Shown here: piece by piece, positions 1-12,000 of the stretch
How positions within the stretch are numbered: position 1 is the first letter of the stretch
Layout: the number at the start of each line of letters is the position of its first letter
Assembly (NCBI GenBank): GCA_963576725.1
Contig: OY755240.1
Span: 62,044,003-62,108,002, forward strand
From: Azorinus chamasolen
Lineage: Eukaryota > Mollusca > Bivalvia > Cardiida > Solecurtidae
Reading direction: 5' to 3'
Length of the DNA stretch: 64,000 nucleotides
Notes under the pieces: model-generated
What the model was told of the DNA's origin: nothing
Seen by the model: only the letters and a program-made list of their open reading frames with translations
Database searches by the model: none
Position numbers and translations under genes: made by a program

Positions 1-54
1 AAGGGCCTTAAGGGGCTGCAGAGTGACAGGATCCTTACAGGGGTTCTACCTAAG
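1..54 (+). CDS. CENPJ: CENPJ exon (3' part of an exon cut by the window edge)
   Basis: Frame 1 is open ([18 protein letters not shown]) and ends in phase 0 at a good donor, AAG|GTGAGC. The phase fits the next exon at 876. It is called from phase and donor only, because this linker is poorly conserved. Confidence 0.6.
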
Positions 55-3000
55 GTGAGCTTTGGTTGTTTGTTGCAGCCCCTGCATGAATGTTTTTTTT
101 AAATCAGTAGTACTTTGCCCACTCAAGCATTTGTCTGGATCTTCACGGTCAAACACACTTCCTCATATGCCCACTAAAGCTTGATATACAGTCTGTGAGC
201 ATCTAGTAACTAAATTTCTATGTCCATACCCTGTGGTACACATTATTGGTCCTCTACTGATCTTTGATCAAGGACACTATAGGACAGATAATTTTGTATC
301 AACTTTGTATAGTAAAATCCCACTAAAATGACCACCAAAAAGTGGTTTCATAGTGGGTCTTAACCCTTTACTCCATGAGTATACACCTTTTCATGCATTT
401 GCAAACAGGGTAGACCCAGATCAAACGGCTCCTATAGGAGTCATCTGATCAGGGTCTGCTCTTTTTGCTTATGGAATTGTATAGATTTGATTCTACAGCT
501 TCTGTCAGGGTAATAACACATTCTATGTTCATGTACCATAATGAAAACGCAGTTAATACATATTCATGATGTCATTATTTCTTGCATGAATGTGAAATAG
601 GTATTAATCAGAGCTACAGTTAAGATGTGTAAATTAAAACATTTTCAAGAATAACTTTATTTCTCCACCAAACCTTATGTCGTGACCTCTCTTTAGAATA
701 GTCTCGTCACAACATAGGGTTTGGTTGAGAAATGACAATTTTAGTACTTGAGTATGCACCTTTATCTGTTGCTTTGATTAATGGATTAAGATCTAATGAA
801 GTATATGTCTGAATAATGTTATGCCTGAATTATTTATACAGATTAATTACGCATTTTGTTACATTATTCTTTCAGAGTCGAGATGTCGGCAGGCCAACAA
901 GTCCAAGAGCAGCACTCATTAAAAAATTGGAAACAGAGAAACAATCAAAAACAGAACAGACTAAAGGAAATCATTCTGTTCAGAACAAGAATGAAAATTC
1001 AGCTAAATCCTATTCAACGGATATGGTTAGAAAAACACTTAAAACAGGTGTAAAAGACAGTGATAGAAATAAAAAAGAAACAGATGTTGAGGATGAGGAG
1101 TATGAGACAGTGAGTGAATCAAGTGATGAGTCAAGTGATGATTCAAGTGAGGAATCGGAGGATGATAAGAAGGAAACAGAAAAGAGATTAGTCAGTGTTG
1201 GTGCTGGGCCTAGTGGTTCAAAGCTCAGTAGTGAGAATAAGAATGATTCTGTTTTATCTACGGATAAAAAACTGATAAGAGTGCTCAGTTATACGGGAAT
1301 GACGGAGACAAGTATATCCCAGACATCAGAGTCAGAACTTGACAGTGATTTAGAAGATGCTGAAGAATCATCAGAGGGTGACGATGCAAATGAAGGCATT
1401 TCTCCCACAAAAATATTGACTCGAAAAGTAGCTGGGCGGGATGATAAACCTGTTACTTTGGCACAAAATCAGCCTTTCAAAAACCAAGACTTTTTGACGA
1501 CTAGTTTTAATTCCAGTGCATTTGCACCTAAATCTAAATCTCCATTAGTGATATCACGAGAGAAAGTGACGTTAGGGAATGTGCCTTTTAGTCAGGATTT
1601 TAAAGAAGACTTTAAATTTTCATACCATTCTGATTCGGACTCTGTTGGAAGACAGAGAAAAGACAGTACATCTGATGACGGTGGGTCTGACTTTGGAGAG
1701 TCAGGTAATTCTTCTAAGGGTAAGAAAGGTGTCAGTGAGAAGAAGACATTGCTGTTTGATGATGACGATGAATGGGATGATGGCACACCGATATCTAATA
1801 AAAAACATGGCAGAAAAGAATCCAGAGGTGAAACAGAATTGGATAAAACACTTGTGGAAGAGAAAGATATGGACAATTATTATTCATCAGGTGAGGGCTT
1901 CAGATGTTACATAAAATATTCTCTGATGCTTATTACAGGGTTTCCTTCATAGTCCGAGCTACAGATACCAGTGCATACCCAAACACTAAAATCGTCATTT
2001 CTCCACCAAGCCCTATACTGTGACCACTCCTTAGAACCGTCTCTTTGAGATGATTCTAAAGAGTGGTGACAGTATAGGATTTATTGGAGAAATAAACAAG
2101 CTTATGTTGAAAATGTTTAGATTTATGCATCTCATCTGGAGCTCTGTATAAATGCCTTTTAACTCGAGTAGACTCAGATCAGACAGCTCATGTAGGAGCT
2201 GTCTGATCAGGACATGCTCTGTTTGCTTATAATATAATATAATATAATATAATATAGGTCTGATTCTACACTTTTGGGATTGATAAAAGATGCCTATATA
2301 CAATGGCCATTATGAAAATTCTGTTAATGAATATTTGGTATAAACTTAGTATCAATGCCAGCCTTTAACCCTCCGCTTGCTAAATTTTAAAATACATTTC
2401 TCCTTCTTTACCCATGCCCTGTTGTATAATTACATATATCTTCACTGTGTACAAGTAGTTCGCTGTGCAGTCACTGCAGAGGAGTGCGCTGGTTGCACAA
2501 TCAACTTGTAAATAGTGCAGACCCTGATGAGACAGCTCCTGCAGGAGCTGTCTCATCTGGGTCTTCACTATTTACAGGTAGGTATATTGACGTGAATAGC
2601 AAGCGAAGGGTTAAGACAGATAGCAGTTAATGCAGGTTGAAAGTCATGCAGAAAGCTCCCAATGGAGTTTTCTGCATGGCCTTCACCCTGCAAGACCTTT
2701 TTTGTTCTTTATTAAAATTCTGATTTGGAGGAATTTTACTTAAATTATATTTGTGTGTTTTGTAGAGAGCAGCAAGCCAGTTTCAGCAGAGCCTTCTGAT
2801 AGTACCCCGCCCACATCCAAACTTGTCTCAAAACTGTTTCCAAAATTAAAACCACAACAAAAGAAGAAGGAAGAACAGGTAAAAATCACATTAACCCTTT
2901 ACTCCATAGATATGCCTTTTATGCCTTTTCAAACAGAGTAGATCCAGATGAGACAGCTCCTGTAGGAGCTCTCTGATCTGGATCTACTCTGAATGTTTTT

Positions 3001-6000
3001 ATGTTACAGATCTGATTCTCTGTTGCCATGACAATAAATGTCCTTATTATACCCCCCACAACGAAGTTTGGGGGGGGGTATACTGGAATCAGGTCGTCCG
3101 TCTGTCCGTCCGTCCGTCTGTCCGTCCGTGGACACAATTTTGTCCGGCCTTCTTCTTCTACAGTTTTGCTTCAATTTTGTTGAAAGTTCATATATAGCCA
3201 TATGACCATATAAACCTGTGCACCGCATATTTCCGTTATGATCGGACCACTACTTCAGAAGTTATCTCCCCTTTTTAGTCCCATACCAATGTTTTCCGGT
3301 TTTCTGGACTTTTTATGGAAGTGACTCCAGATATCAACTCTATATTTAGTACAAAGCTAAATCTGTATGAGTTACAGCTTATGTTACAATCTCAGTCCGG
3401 TTTAATAATTATTTCCAGAGTTATTGCCCTTGTACTTTAATTTTTTTCTTCAAATTTGGGATTTTCCGGACTTTTCTTGGAAGTGGTTGCAGATATTAAC
3501 TTTATATTTGGCATAAAGCTAACTCTACATGATTTACAGCTTAATTCCCAATCTCAGTCTGGTTGAATAATTTTTGCCAGAGTTATGGCCCTTGAACTTT
3601 AATTTTTTTGTCAAATTTTCAGTTTTCCGGTCTTTCTTTGGAAGTGGTTGCAGATATTAACTTCATATTTGACATAAAAATAAATCTAGACGAGGTACAG
3701 CTTAAGTTCAAATATCGGTCTGGTTGAATAATTTTTGTCAGAGTTATGGTCCTTGAACTTAATGCTTTTCTGAAAAGGTACCTAGCTTTAGAACTTTGGA
3801 TTTGACAAAAACCTCATGAAAGGGTCTTATTTCTAAGAATTATTCTTCATTTTTATTACATAAATTGGGTTGGGGCATGTATTGTTTTTAAATCTCTTCA
3901 CGTTTCTGTATGTACATATGTTCAGATTGATGATAGGTGTTCTGACAAGCAGACAGGTGGGGGGTATTCGTTAGCCTTTGGCTTACAGTTCTAGTTTCAT
4001 ATTCTAATACGTACAAGAATTAAATCTATTAAAATTCCTATAAAACTAGAGTGTCTGTCATGAACATTTATGAAGTAAAACTTCTATAATACATTTTTAT
4101 ACGCCCGTTTGAAAAAACGGGACGTATTATGGAATAGCGCTGTCTGGTTGTCTGGTTGTCTGTCCGTCTGTAACACCTCTAACTCAAGTTCCGCTTGGTG
4201 GATCCTTCTCAAATTTTAACACAATGTTTATCTAGACATTCTACAGTTGCCTGCCAAGTCCCGGTTTGTTTATCCAAGGTCAAGGTCACACAATTGGACT
4301 TAGAATTTTCGTTTAGCGAAAAATTTAACCGGTCTGTCTGTCTGTAACATCTCTAACTCAAGTTCCGCTTGGTGGATCCTTCCCAAATTTGATCATAATG
4401 TTTATCTAGACATGCTACAGTAGCCTGCCAAGTCTCGGCTCGTTTATCCATGGTCAAGGTCGCTTAATTGGACTTAGAATTTGCGTTTAGCATTTGCGTT
4501 AAGCAAAAATGTTAACCTCAATTTATGTGGAACAAGTCCACTTATCTACATAACACTTTGAGATAAAGCTTTGAAACTTGGAACACTTGTTCACCGTCAC
4601 AACCATCACCTGTAGGCAAGAGTGAATAACTCTGTCAAGCATTTTGACTGAATTATGCCCCTTTTTAACTTAGAATTTTTGGTTAAGGCTTTGTTAAAGT
4701 CCATTTATTTACATAACACTTTGAGATAAAGCTTTGAAACTTGGAACACTTGTTCACCGTCACAATCTTCTCCTGTAGGCAAGAGTAAATAACTCTGTCA
4801 AGCATTTTGACCGAATTATGCCCCTTTTTAACCCTTTCGTTCTCAAGCGCGCTTTCAAGCGCGCTTCTATATGTTCGTTGGATCTATTACTATCGCGGAC
4901 AATTTTAACGAGAAAATCGGTACTACGACACCGTGTAAGCGGAAGTGAATGTCTGTGTGAACAAACGTATCAAAAACGAAACAAAAAATCGCATTTTTGA
5001 GGGTTTTTTTGAAGGCAAATAATGACCCAAAGGGTGCGATTTTCTGCCGAGGAAGCTCGGCAAACCATTTCATCAATGCCCAATAGTTCTGATAGCGATT
5101 ATACTGATTTTTTCGGCGTAAAAGGTGACTTAGAAGACGGGTTTGTTTCGGTACCGTCCTTTAGTGATTCGAACAACTCTGAAACAGATCACACTGTATT
5201 TTCAACCCCCTCTCTTCTGCCTCAGGGGTAGGGGTTGCGAGTGGGCGTGGTCCTGGTTGTAGTAGAACAGTATGAGATCGCCGTAGAAGACGATTACTCG
5301 GCAGAAATTATCAAATCCGATCCAGAACCAAGCAAATGCATTTCAGACCCCCTCAGACCCAAAATCCTGACTATCAATGTGGTGATTTAGATCACTGGAC
5401 AGTTGTAAACAACCCCGTCCTTGGTGGCAACCATGAAAAAAACAGTTCCATTAGGGTCTATATATCCGTTTTCATTTTCAAAACAAAGCCCCCAAACTAC
5501 AAATAACTTTGACATTTGTCATAAAATAAACCTAAACAACATAGTAAAGCTTATTCAGACTGAAATTTGAAAAAAAAATCTGTTTGAAACAGTTTTATAA
5601 GAGGAAAAGCAGCAAAATGTCATTTTTTCAGTCGCTGGAGCTCATTTGCATATTATGAATATTAATTATATGCAAATTTTTTGTAATTTGCATATGCCAG
5701 TACAAAAGAAAAAATCATAACCTTTCCAATGGTATATAGTTTTATGGGTCTTAGACAAATAACAAACACGGTATTAGTGATTACATACATCAGTACCCTT
5801 TAATAAATAATAGTATGCAAATTTCCAAAATAATGCTGAGAACGAAAGGGTTAACTTAGAATTTTCGGTTAAGGCTTGGTTAAAGTCCATTTATTTACAT
5901 AACCCTTTGAGATAAAGGTTTTAAACTTGGAACACTTGTTCACCGTCACAACCTTCACCTGTAGGCAAGAGAAAATAACTCTGTCTTGCATTTTGACCGA

Positions 6001-9000
6001 ATTATACCCCTTTTTAACTTAGAATTTTTTGTTACGGTTTTGGTTAAAGTCCACTTATTTACATAACCCTTTGAGATAAAGCTTTTAAACTTGGAGCACT
6101 TGTTCACCATCACAATTTGCACCTGTAGGCAAGAGTACATAACTCTGTCTAACATTTTGACATGATTATGACGCTTTTGAGCTTGGAATTTTTATGCCCC
6201 CAAAGGCGGGCATATAGTAATCGCATTGTCCGTCCTTCCATCTGTCCGTCTGTCCATCCGTCCGTCTGTCCTACCGCACTCACCAAAGGGTAGTTGTGTG
6301 ACTTTTTCTAACTAGTCCCACAAGTAAAATCATTAACCTGGCCATCTCTTGTGACATTAACCTGGCCATTTCTTGTGACATTAACCTGGCCAGTTGTGGG
6401 ACATAGGGTTAGGGTTAGGGTTAGCTTCCAGATCATTCTTTTCCAAAGTTAGAGCCAAAAATAGTTTTTCTTGTGGGACTAGTCACACAAGAAAAGATCA
6501 AAGGAAAAAGTCACACAACTACCCATCCGTTAGCATGTCCGTCCGTCTGTCCGTCTGTCCTTCCGTCCCAAATTCATGTCCGGTCTGTAACTTCTTCATC
6601 TATAAATGGATTTCAATATAACTTGGCACAAATGTTCACCAGACAGAGACGATGTGTCGCGTTCAACTCCCCGGTCCATGGGTCAAAGGTCAAGGTCACA
6701 GGGTACAATTACTTTGTCACAAATTTCGTGTCCGGTCTGTAACTTCATCTATCAATGGATTTCAATATAACTTGCCACAAATGTTCACCACACAAAGACG
6801 ATGTGTCGCGTTCAACTCCCAGGTCCATGGGTCAAAGGTCAAGGTCACAGGGTACAATTACTTTGTCACAAATTTTGTGTCCGGTCTGTAACTTCTTCAT
6901 CTATCAATGGATTTCAATATAACTTGCTACAAATGTTCACCACACAAAGACGATGTGTCGCGTTCAACTCCCAGATCCATGGGTCAAAGGTCAAGGTCAC
7001 AGGGTACAATTACTTTGTCACAAATTTCGTGTCCGGTCTGTAACTTCTTCATCTATCAATGGATTTCAATATAACTTGCCACAAATGTTCACCAGACAGA
7101 GACGATGTGTCGTGTTCAACTCCCTGGTCCATGGGTCAAAGGTCAAGGTCACAAGGTACAATTACTTTGTCACAAATTCCGTGTCCGGTCTGTAACTTCT
7201 TCATCTATCGATGGATTTCAATATAACTTGGCACAAATGTTCACCACACAAAGACGATGTGTCGCGTTCAACTCCCAGGTCCATGGGTCAAAGGCCAAGG
7301 TCACAGGGTACAATTACTTATCACAAATTTCGTGTCCGGTCTGTAACTTCTTCATCTATCAATGGATTTCAATATAACTTGCCACAAATGTTCACCAGAC
7401 AGAGACGATGTGTCGCATTGAACTCCCTGGTCCATGGGTCAAAGGTCAAGGTCACAGGGTACAATTACTTTGTCACAAATTTCGTGTCCGGTCTGTAACT
7501 TCATCATCTATCAATGAATGTCAATATAACTTGCCACAAATGTTCACCACACAAAGACGATGTGTCGCGTTCAGCTCCCTGGTCCATATGTCAAAGGTCA
7601 AGGTCACAGAGTACAATTTTTGGGGGCATTTGTCACGTGACTGTGACATCTCTTGTTGGTTAAGGTTTTGGTTAAAGTCCACTTATTAACATAACCCTTT
7701 CAGATAAAGCTTTTAAACTTGAAATATTTGTTCACCATCAGAAGCTTCATCTGTAGGCAAGAGTAAATACAATGCAACTCTGTCAAGCATTTAGACACAA
7801 TTATGGCACTTTTCAATTTAGAATTTTTGGTTAAGGTTTATTGTTAAAGTATGCCTATTTACAACCTTGAAACTTGGTCACAAAATTGGGCTTAGAATTT
7901 GAGTTCAGCAAATACGTTAACCCCAGTTAATGTTGAACAAGACCCCGACGGGCGTATATTGTGTCCACTGGCACTCTTGTTAGTTTTTGTGTAACTGAAA
8001 TAGAAAGACTTATTTGTCAAGGTTGTAGTAAGATCAGAGCTACAGATAAGGGTGCATACCCAAATACTGAAATTGTCATTTCTCCACCAAACCCTATACT
8101 GTGACCAATCGAGATGATTCTAAAGAGTGGCCACAGTATGACATTTGGTGGAGAAATAACGCAAATTGCGGCATCTTATCTGGAGCTCTGCGTAAGATTT
8201 CGTTATTCTAACCCAATCATAAATACAAGGGTAGTTTTTAATACTCTTTGAAAGTAGGAATATTCATTAACCCTTTCCCTCATATAAACGTGTTTTCACG
8301 CATTTGCAAACAGAGTAGACCCAGAGGAGCCGTCTGATCAGGGTCTGCTCTGTTTGCTTATAGAAATTGATAGATCTGTTTCTTTGCTTTCTAAAATATC
8401 TACAATGTTCCATCTTCCATATTTCTGTATAACTATTTTGTTAATGAATATTCAGTAGGTATTGATAGTTGGCCTAAATATAGAACAGGGAAAGGGTTAA
8501 AGGCTTTAAAGCAATACAGCTCTTATATACATAGCACTGTTATACTCTGTTCACTATCTGTACTTTAGGACCTACAGAAGATTCAGACTGTGACACAGGC
8601 TGACGTTGGTGACGGTGTGCAGTCTAAAGTGTTGCGAGACAAACTCATGGAGTTAGAGAGGGAAATTGAGAAATTCCGTAATGAGAATGCTCATCTTTCC
8701 AAACTCAGGACTGAACGGGAAGAGGTAGGAGAAAAAGGCATAGAATGACTGCTTATGGAGATAGTCTGTACAATAAACACATGTATACTTAATATAATAA
8801 AACAAAACATGGTGTTAGGTGTCTACAATTTTTATGCCCCCAAAGGCGGGCATATAGTAATCGCATTGTCCGTCCTTCCGTCTGTCCGTCTGTCCGTCTG
8901 TCCGTCCGTCTGTCCTTCCGTCCCAAATTCGTGTCCGGTCTGTAACTTCTTCATCTATCAATGGATTTCAATATAACTTGGCACAAATGTTCACCAGACA

Positions 9001-12000
9001 GAGACGATGTGTCGCGTTCAACTCCCCGGTCCATGGGTCAAAGGTCAAGGTCACAGGGTACAATTACTTTGTCACAAATTTCGTGTCCGGTCTGCAACTT
9101 CTTCATCTATCAATGGATTTCAATATAACTTGGCACAAATGTTCACCACACAAAGACGATGTGTCGCGTTCAACTCCCAGGTCCATGGGTCAAAGGTCAA
9201 GGTCACAGGGTACAATTACTTTGTCACAAATTTCGTGTCCGGTCTGTAACTTCTTCATCTATCAATGGATTTCAATATAACTTGCCACAAATGTTCACCA
9301 GACAGAGACGATGTGTCGCGTTCAACTCCCTGGTCCATGGGTCAAAGGTCAAGGTCACAAGGTACAATTACTTTGTCACAAATTCCGTGTCCGGTCTGTA
9401 ACTTCTTCATCTATCGATGGATTTCAATATAACTTGCCACAAATGTTCACCACACAAAGACGATGTGTCGCGTTCAACTCCCAGGTCCATGGGTCAAAGG
9501 TCAAGGTCACAGGGTACAATTACTTTGTCACAAATTTCGTGTCCGGTCTGTAACTTCTTCATCTATCAATGGATTTAAATATAACTTGGCACAAATGTTC
9601 ACCACACAAAGACGATGTGTCGCGTTCAACTCCCAGGTCCATGGGTCAAAGGTCAAGGTCACAGGGTACAATTACTTATCACAAATTTCGTGTCCGGTCT
9701 GTAACTTCTTCATCTATCAATGGATTTCAATATAACTTGCCACAAATGTTCACCAGACAGAGACGATGTGTCGCATTGAACTCCCTGGTCCATGGGTCAA
9801 AGGTCAAGGTCACAGGGTACAATTACTTTGTCACAAATTTCGTGTCCGGTCTGTAACTTCTTCATCTATCAATGGATTTCAATATAACTTGCCACAAATG
9901 TTCACCACACAAAGACGATGTGTCGCGTTCAGCTCCCTGGTCCATATGTCAAAGGTCAAGGTCACAGAGTACAATTTTTGGGGGCATTTGTCACGTGACT
10001 GTGACATCTCTTGTTTTTACTATGAATATTTTAAATTTGAAAATATCAAAAAATAACATTGTGGACTTCAGTATCGTGAAAGTTTTGTCTTCTTCAGCAT
10101 TTAGTTGATAATTTTTCTTCAGCATATAAACAAATGATTTATATAATGTTTAGGCATTTTTAAAAACTGTGTGGTAGATAGAGACTTTCACTATCACTGT
10201 AATCCTTTACTCCATGAATGTCCATGTCAGAAATAAGGACTATGAGGCTGCATTTTTATAATGGTATGATGAACATTTTTTTTTTTACCATGGCAGAAAC
10301 TAGAAATAGATCTATGTTATTTCATATTAAGCAAGTAGAGCAGATTCTGATCAGGCGTCTCCTACAAGAGCAGTCTGATCTGTGTCTGCTCTGTTTGCAA
10401 AGGTGCAAAAAGGTGTCTCAGAGGTCAAAGAAATATACATGTAACTACAGCCCCTTTGAATTGTAGCTTGATGTAATGGGAGATCCACTGTCAGAACAAG
10501 TTATTGGTTTTATTCTGTAGTTAACCTTTTCCTTCATATAAATGCATTTTCACACATTTGCAAACAGAGTAGACACAGATCAGACAGCTCCTGTAGGAGC
10601 CGTCTAATCATGGGCTGCTCTGTTTGCTTATGGCATGATAATTATATAGATCTGAGGGGGTTATAGGAATGACATCCATCTGTCTGGACGAAACCATTTT
10701 GTGTCCACTCCAATCTCCTTTACCTCTGGAAGGATTTTCGTAAAACTTGAGTCAAATGTTAGCTAAATTGAAACAATGTGCAGAACACATGTGGCAGTCA
10801 TGTCGGCTCAAGTTCAAGGTTAATTTGAAGGTCAAGTGCAATGGGGACAGGGGCTTTATCTGTCCTTTGGACTGCCTTGTTGTCAAAGCAAAAAATTACA
10901 GTATAAAATTTCAGCTAATAAATATTCATGGCGCTTATGTTTATTTCTTATATGAATATTAAACAGGTAAAGGGTTAACAGCCAAACAGCAGCTACTCAT
11001 TTACAGCAATGCTTAACCCTTTCCCTGTTCTATGTTTATTACAGATTTCAATAGCTACTGAATAATGATGGACAAAATAGTTATATTGAAATATGGAAGG
11101 TGAGCATTGTAGCCATTTTAGAAAGTACAGAAATAGATCTATCAAATTTTATTAGCAAACAGAGCAGACCCTGATCAGACGGCTCCTCTAGGAGCCGTCT
11201 GATCTGTGTCTACTCTGTTTGCAGATGCGTGAAAACACGTTTATATTAGGGAAAGGCTTAAATTCACCAGCATCCTTTCAGAATTGAAACTCAAAAGTAT
11301 TCTCAAACATGCCTGCTTTTTTTCTTGGTTTCAACCAGAATTCAACTAGGTTGATTTTTATGGTGTGTGTGTGGTTTGGTTTATCTTATAACCAAATTTG
11401 TTTCTATGATGTTGAGACCATTTTATCGTTGACCCATTTTCCTGTTTGATTTTCAGGGTCTTACTAAGTTGAAGAAAGAGATCTCTGAGTTTGAGAAAGA
11501 GAAGCTGGAGGAACTTCAAAGACTGGAGGAGTTCAAGAAGGAAGAGATGAAGAAATTGAAGTAAGGATTCCAGGCCCTGAGGTTATATAACTTCTGGTTT
11601 TGAATCTGTGTTTATTCTCAAGTATCTGACTAATCAGATGCTTGAGAATTACCTCATTGATACTGAGACAAAAAAGTTTTATAACCTTGGGACCAGTACT
11701 CTTTATCCCCTTAATCCATATATAAGCCTCTCTATGCCTTTGCAAACAGAGTTGACCCAGATCAGATGGCTCCTGTAGGAGCCGTCTGATCAGGGTCTAC
11801 TCTGTTTACTTATGACATAATATAGATATGATTCTACAGTTTTCTACCATGGCCAAAGATTATTGTATTCATGTGCCATTTTAAAGATTGATCTAATTAA
11901 TGTCAATGGTCTCATTATTTCTTACATGAATATTCATGAAGTAATTGCTTAAGACTCCCAACAGTTTTGCACCAAATGAGACGCCCACTAACTGGGCATC

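Larger units (their letters stand above)
6191..7656 (+). mobile_element. Pearl/Helentron-like element, 152-bp tandem core
   Basis: Starts TTTTATGCCCCCAAAGGCGG, has a GTCC/GTCT tetranucleotide tract, then seven ~152-bp tandem units and ends GGGGGCATTTGTCACGTGAC...ATCTCTTGT. Flanks rejoin as the host repeat (GAATTTTT and GGTTAAGG). The structure matches my recollection of bivalve pearl elements (leader, tetranucleotide microsatellite, ~160-bp tandem core). Each unit contains AGGTCAAGGTCAC. The many ~80-residue open frames here are repeat translations, not proteins. Confidence 0.8.
4099..7980 (+). mobile_element. Composite pearl/Helentron-like element (ACGCCCG family) with nested insertions
   Basis: Begins ATACGCCCGTTTG with a short hairpin to AACGGGACGTAT, then CTGT-rich tracts and two short repeats with AAGGTCAAGGTC. 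It continues as ~180-bp repeats (TTAAAGTCCATTTATTTACA...) and ends GACGGGCGTATATTG...CACTCTTGT. It holds the piggyBac element (4832-5850) and a complete pearl-like element (6191-7656). A short solo copy lies at 58369-58682. Confidence 0.7.

Noticed and set aside
816..875. In-frame ATG upstream of the large CENPJ exon as a gene start
   Set aside because: It lies before a good acceptor (TTCTTTCAG) and encodes hydrophobic residues unlike CENPJ; an upstream donor at 54 fits in phase.
6404..6424. Telomere
   Set aside because: Only three TTAGGG units inside a transposon-like insertion.
6545..10056. Series of ~80-95-residue open frames repeating [20 protein letters not shown]
   Set aside because: They are translations of the 152-bp tandem repeat in successive frames, staggered by one unit, with no start context or splice signals.
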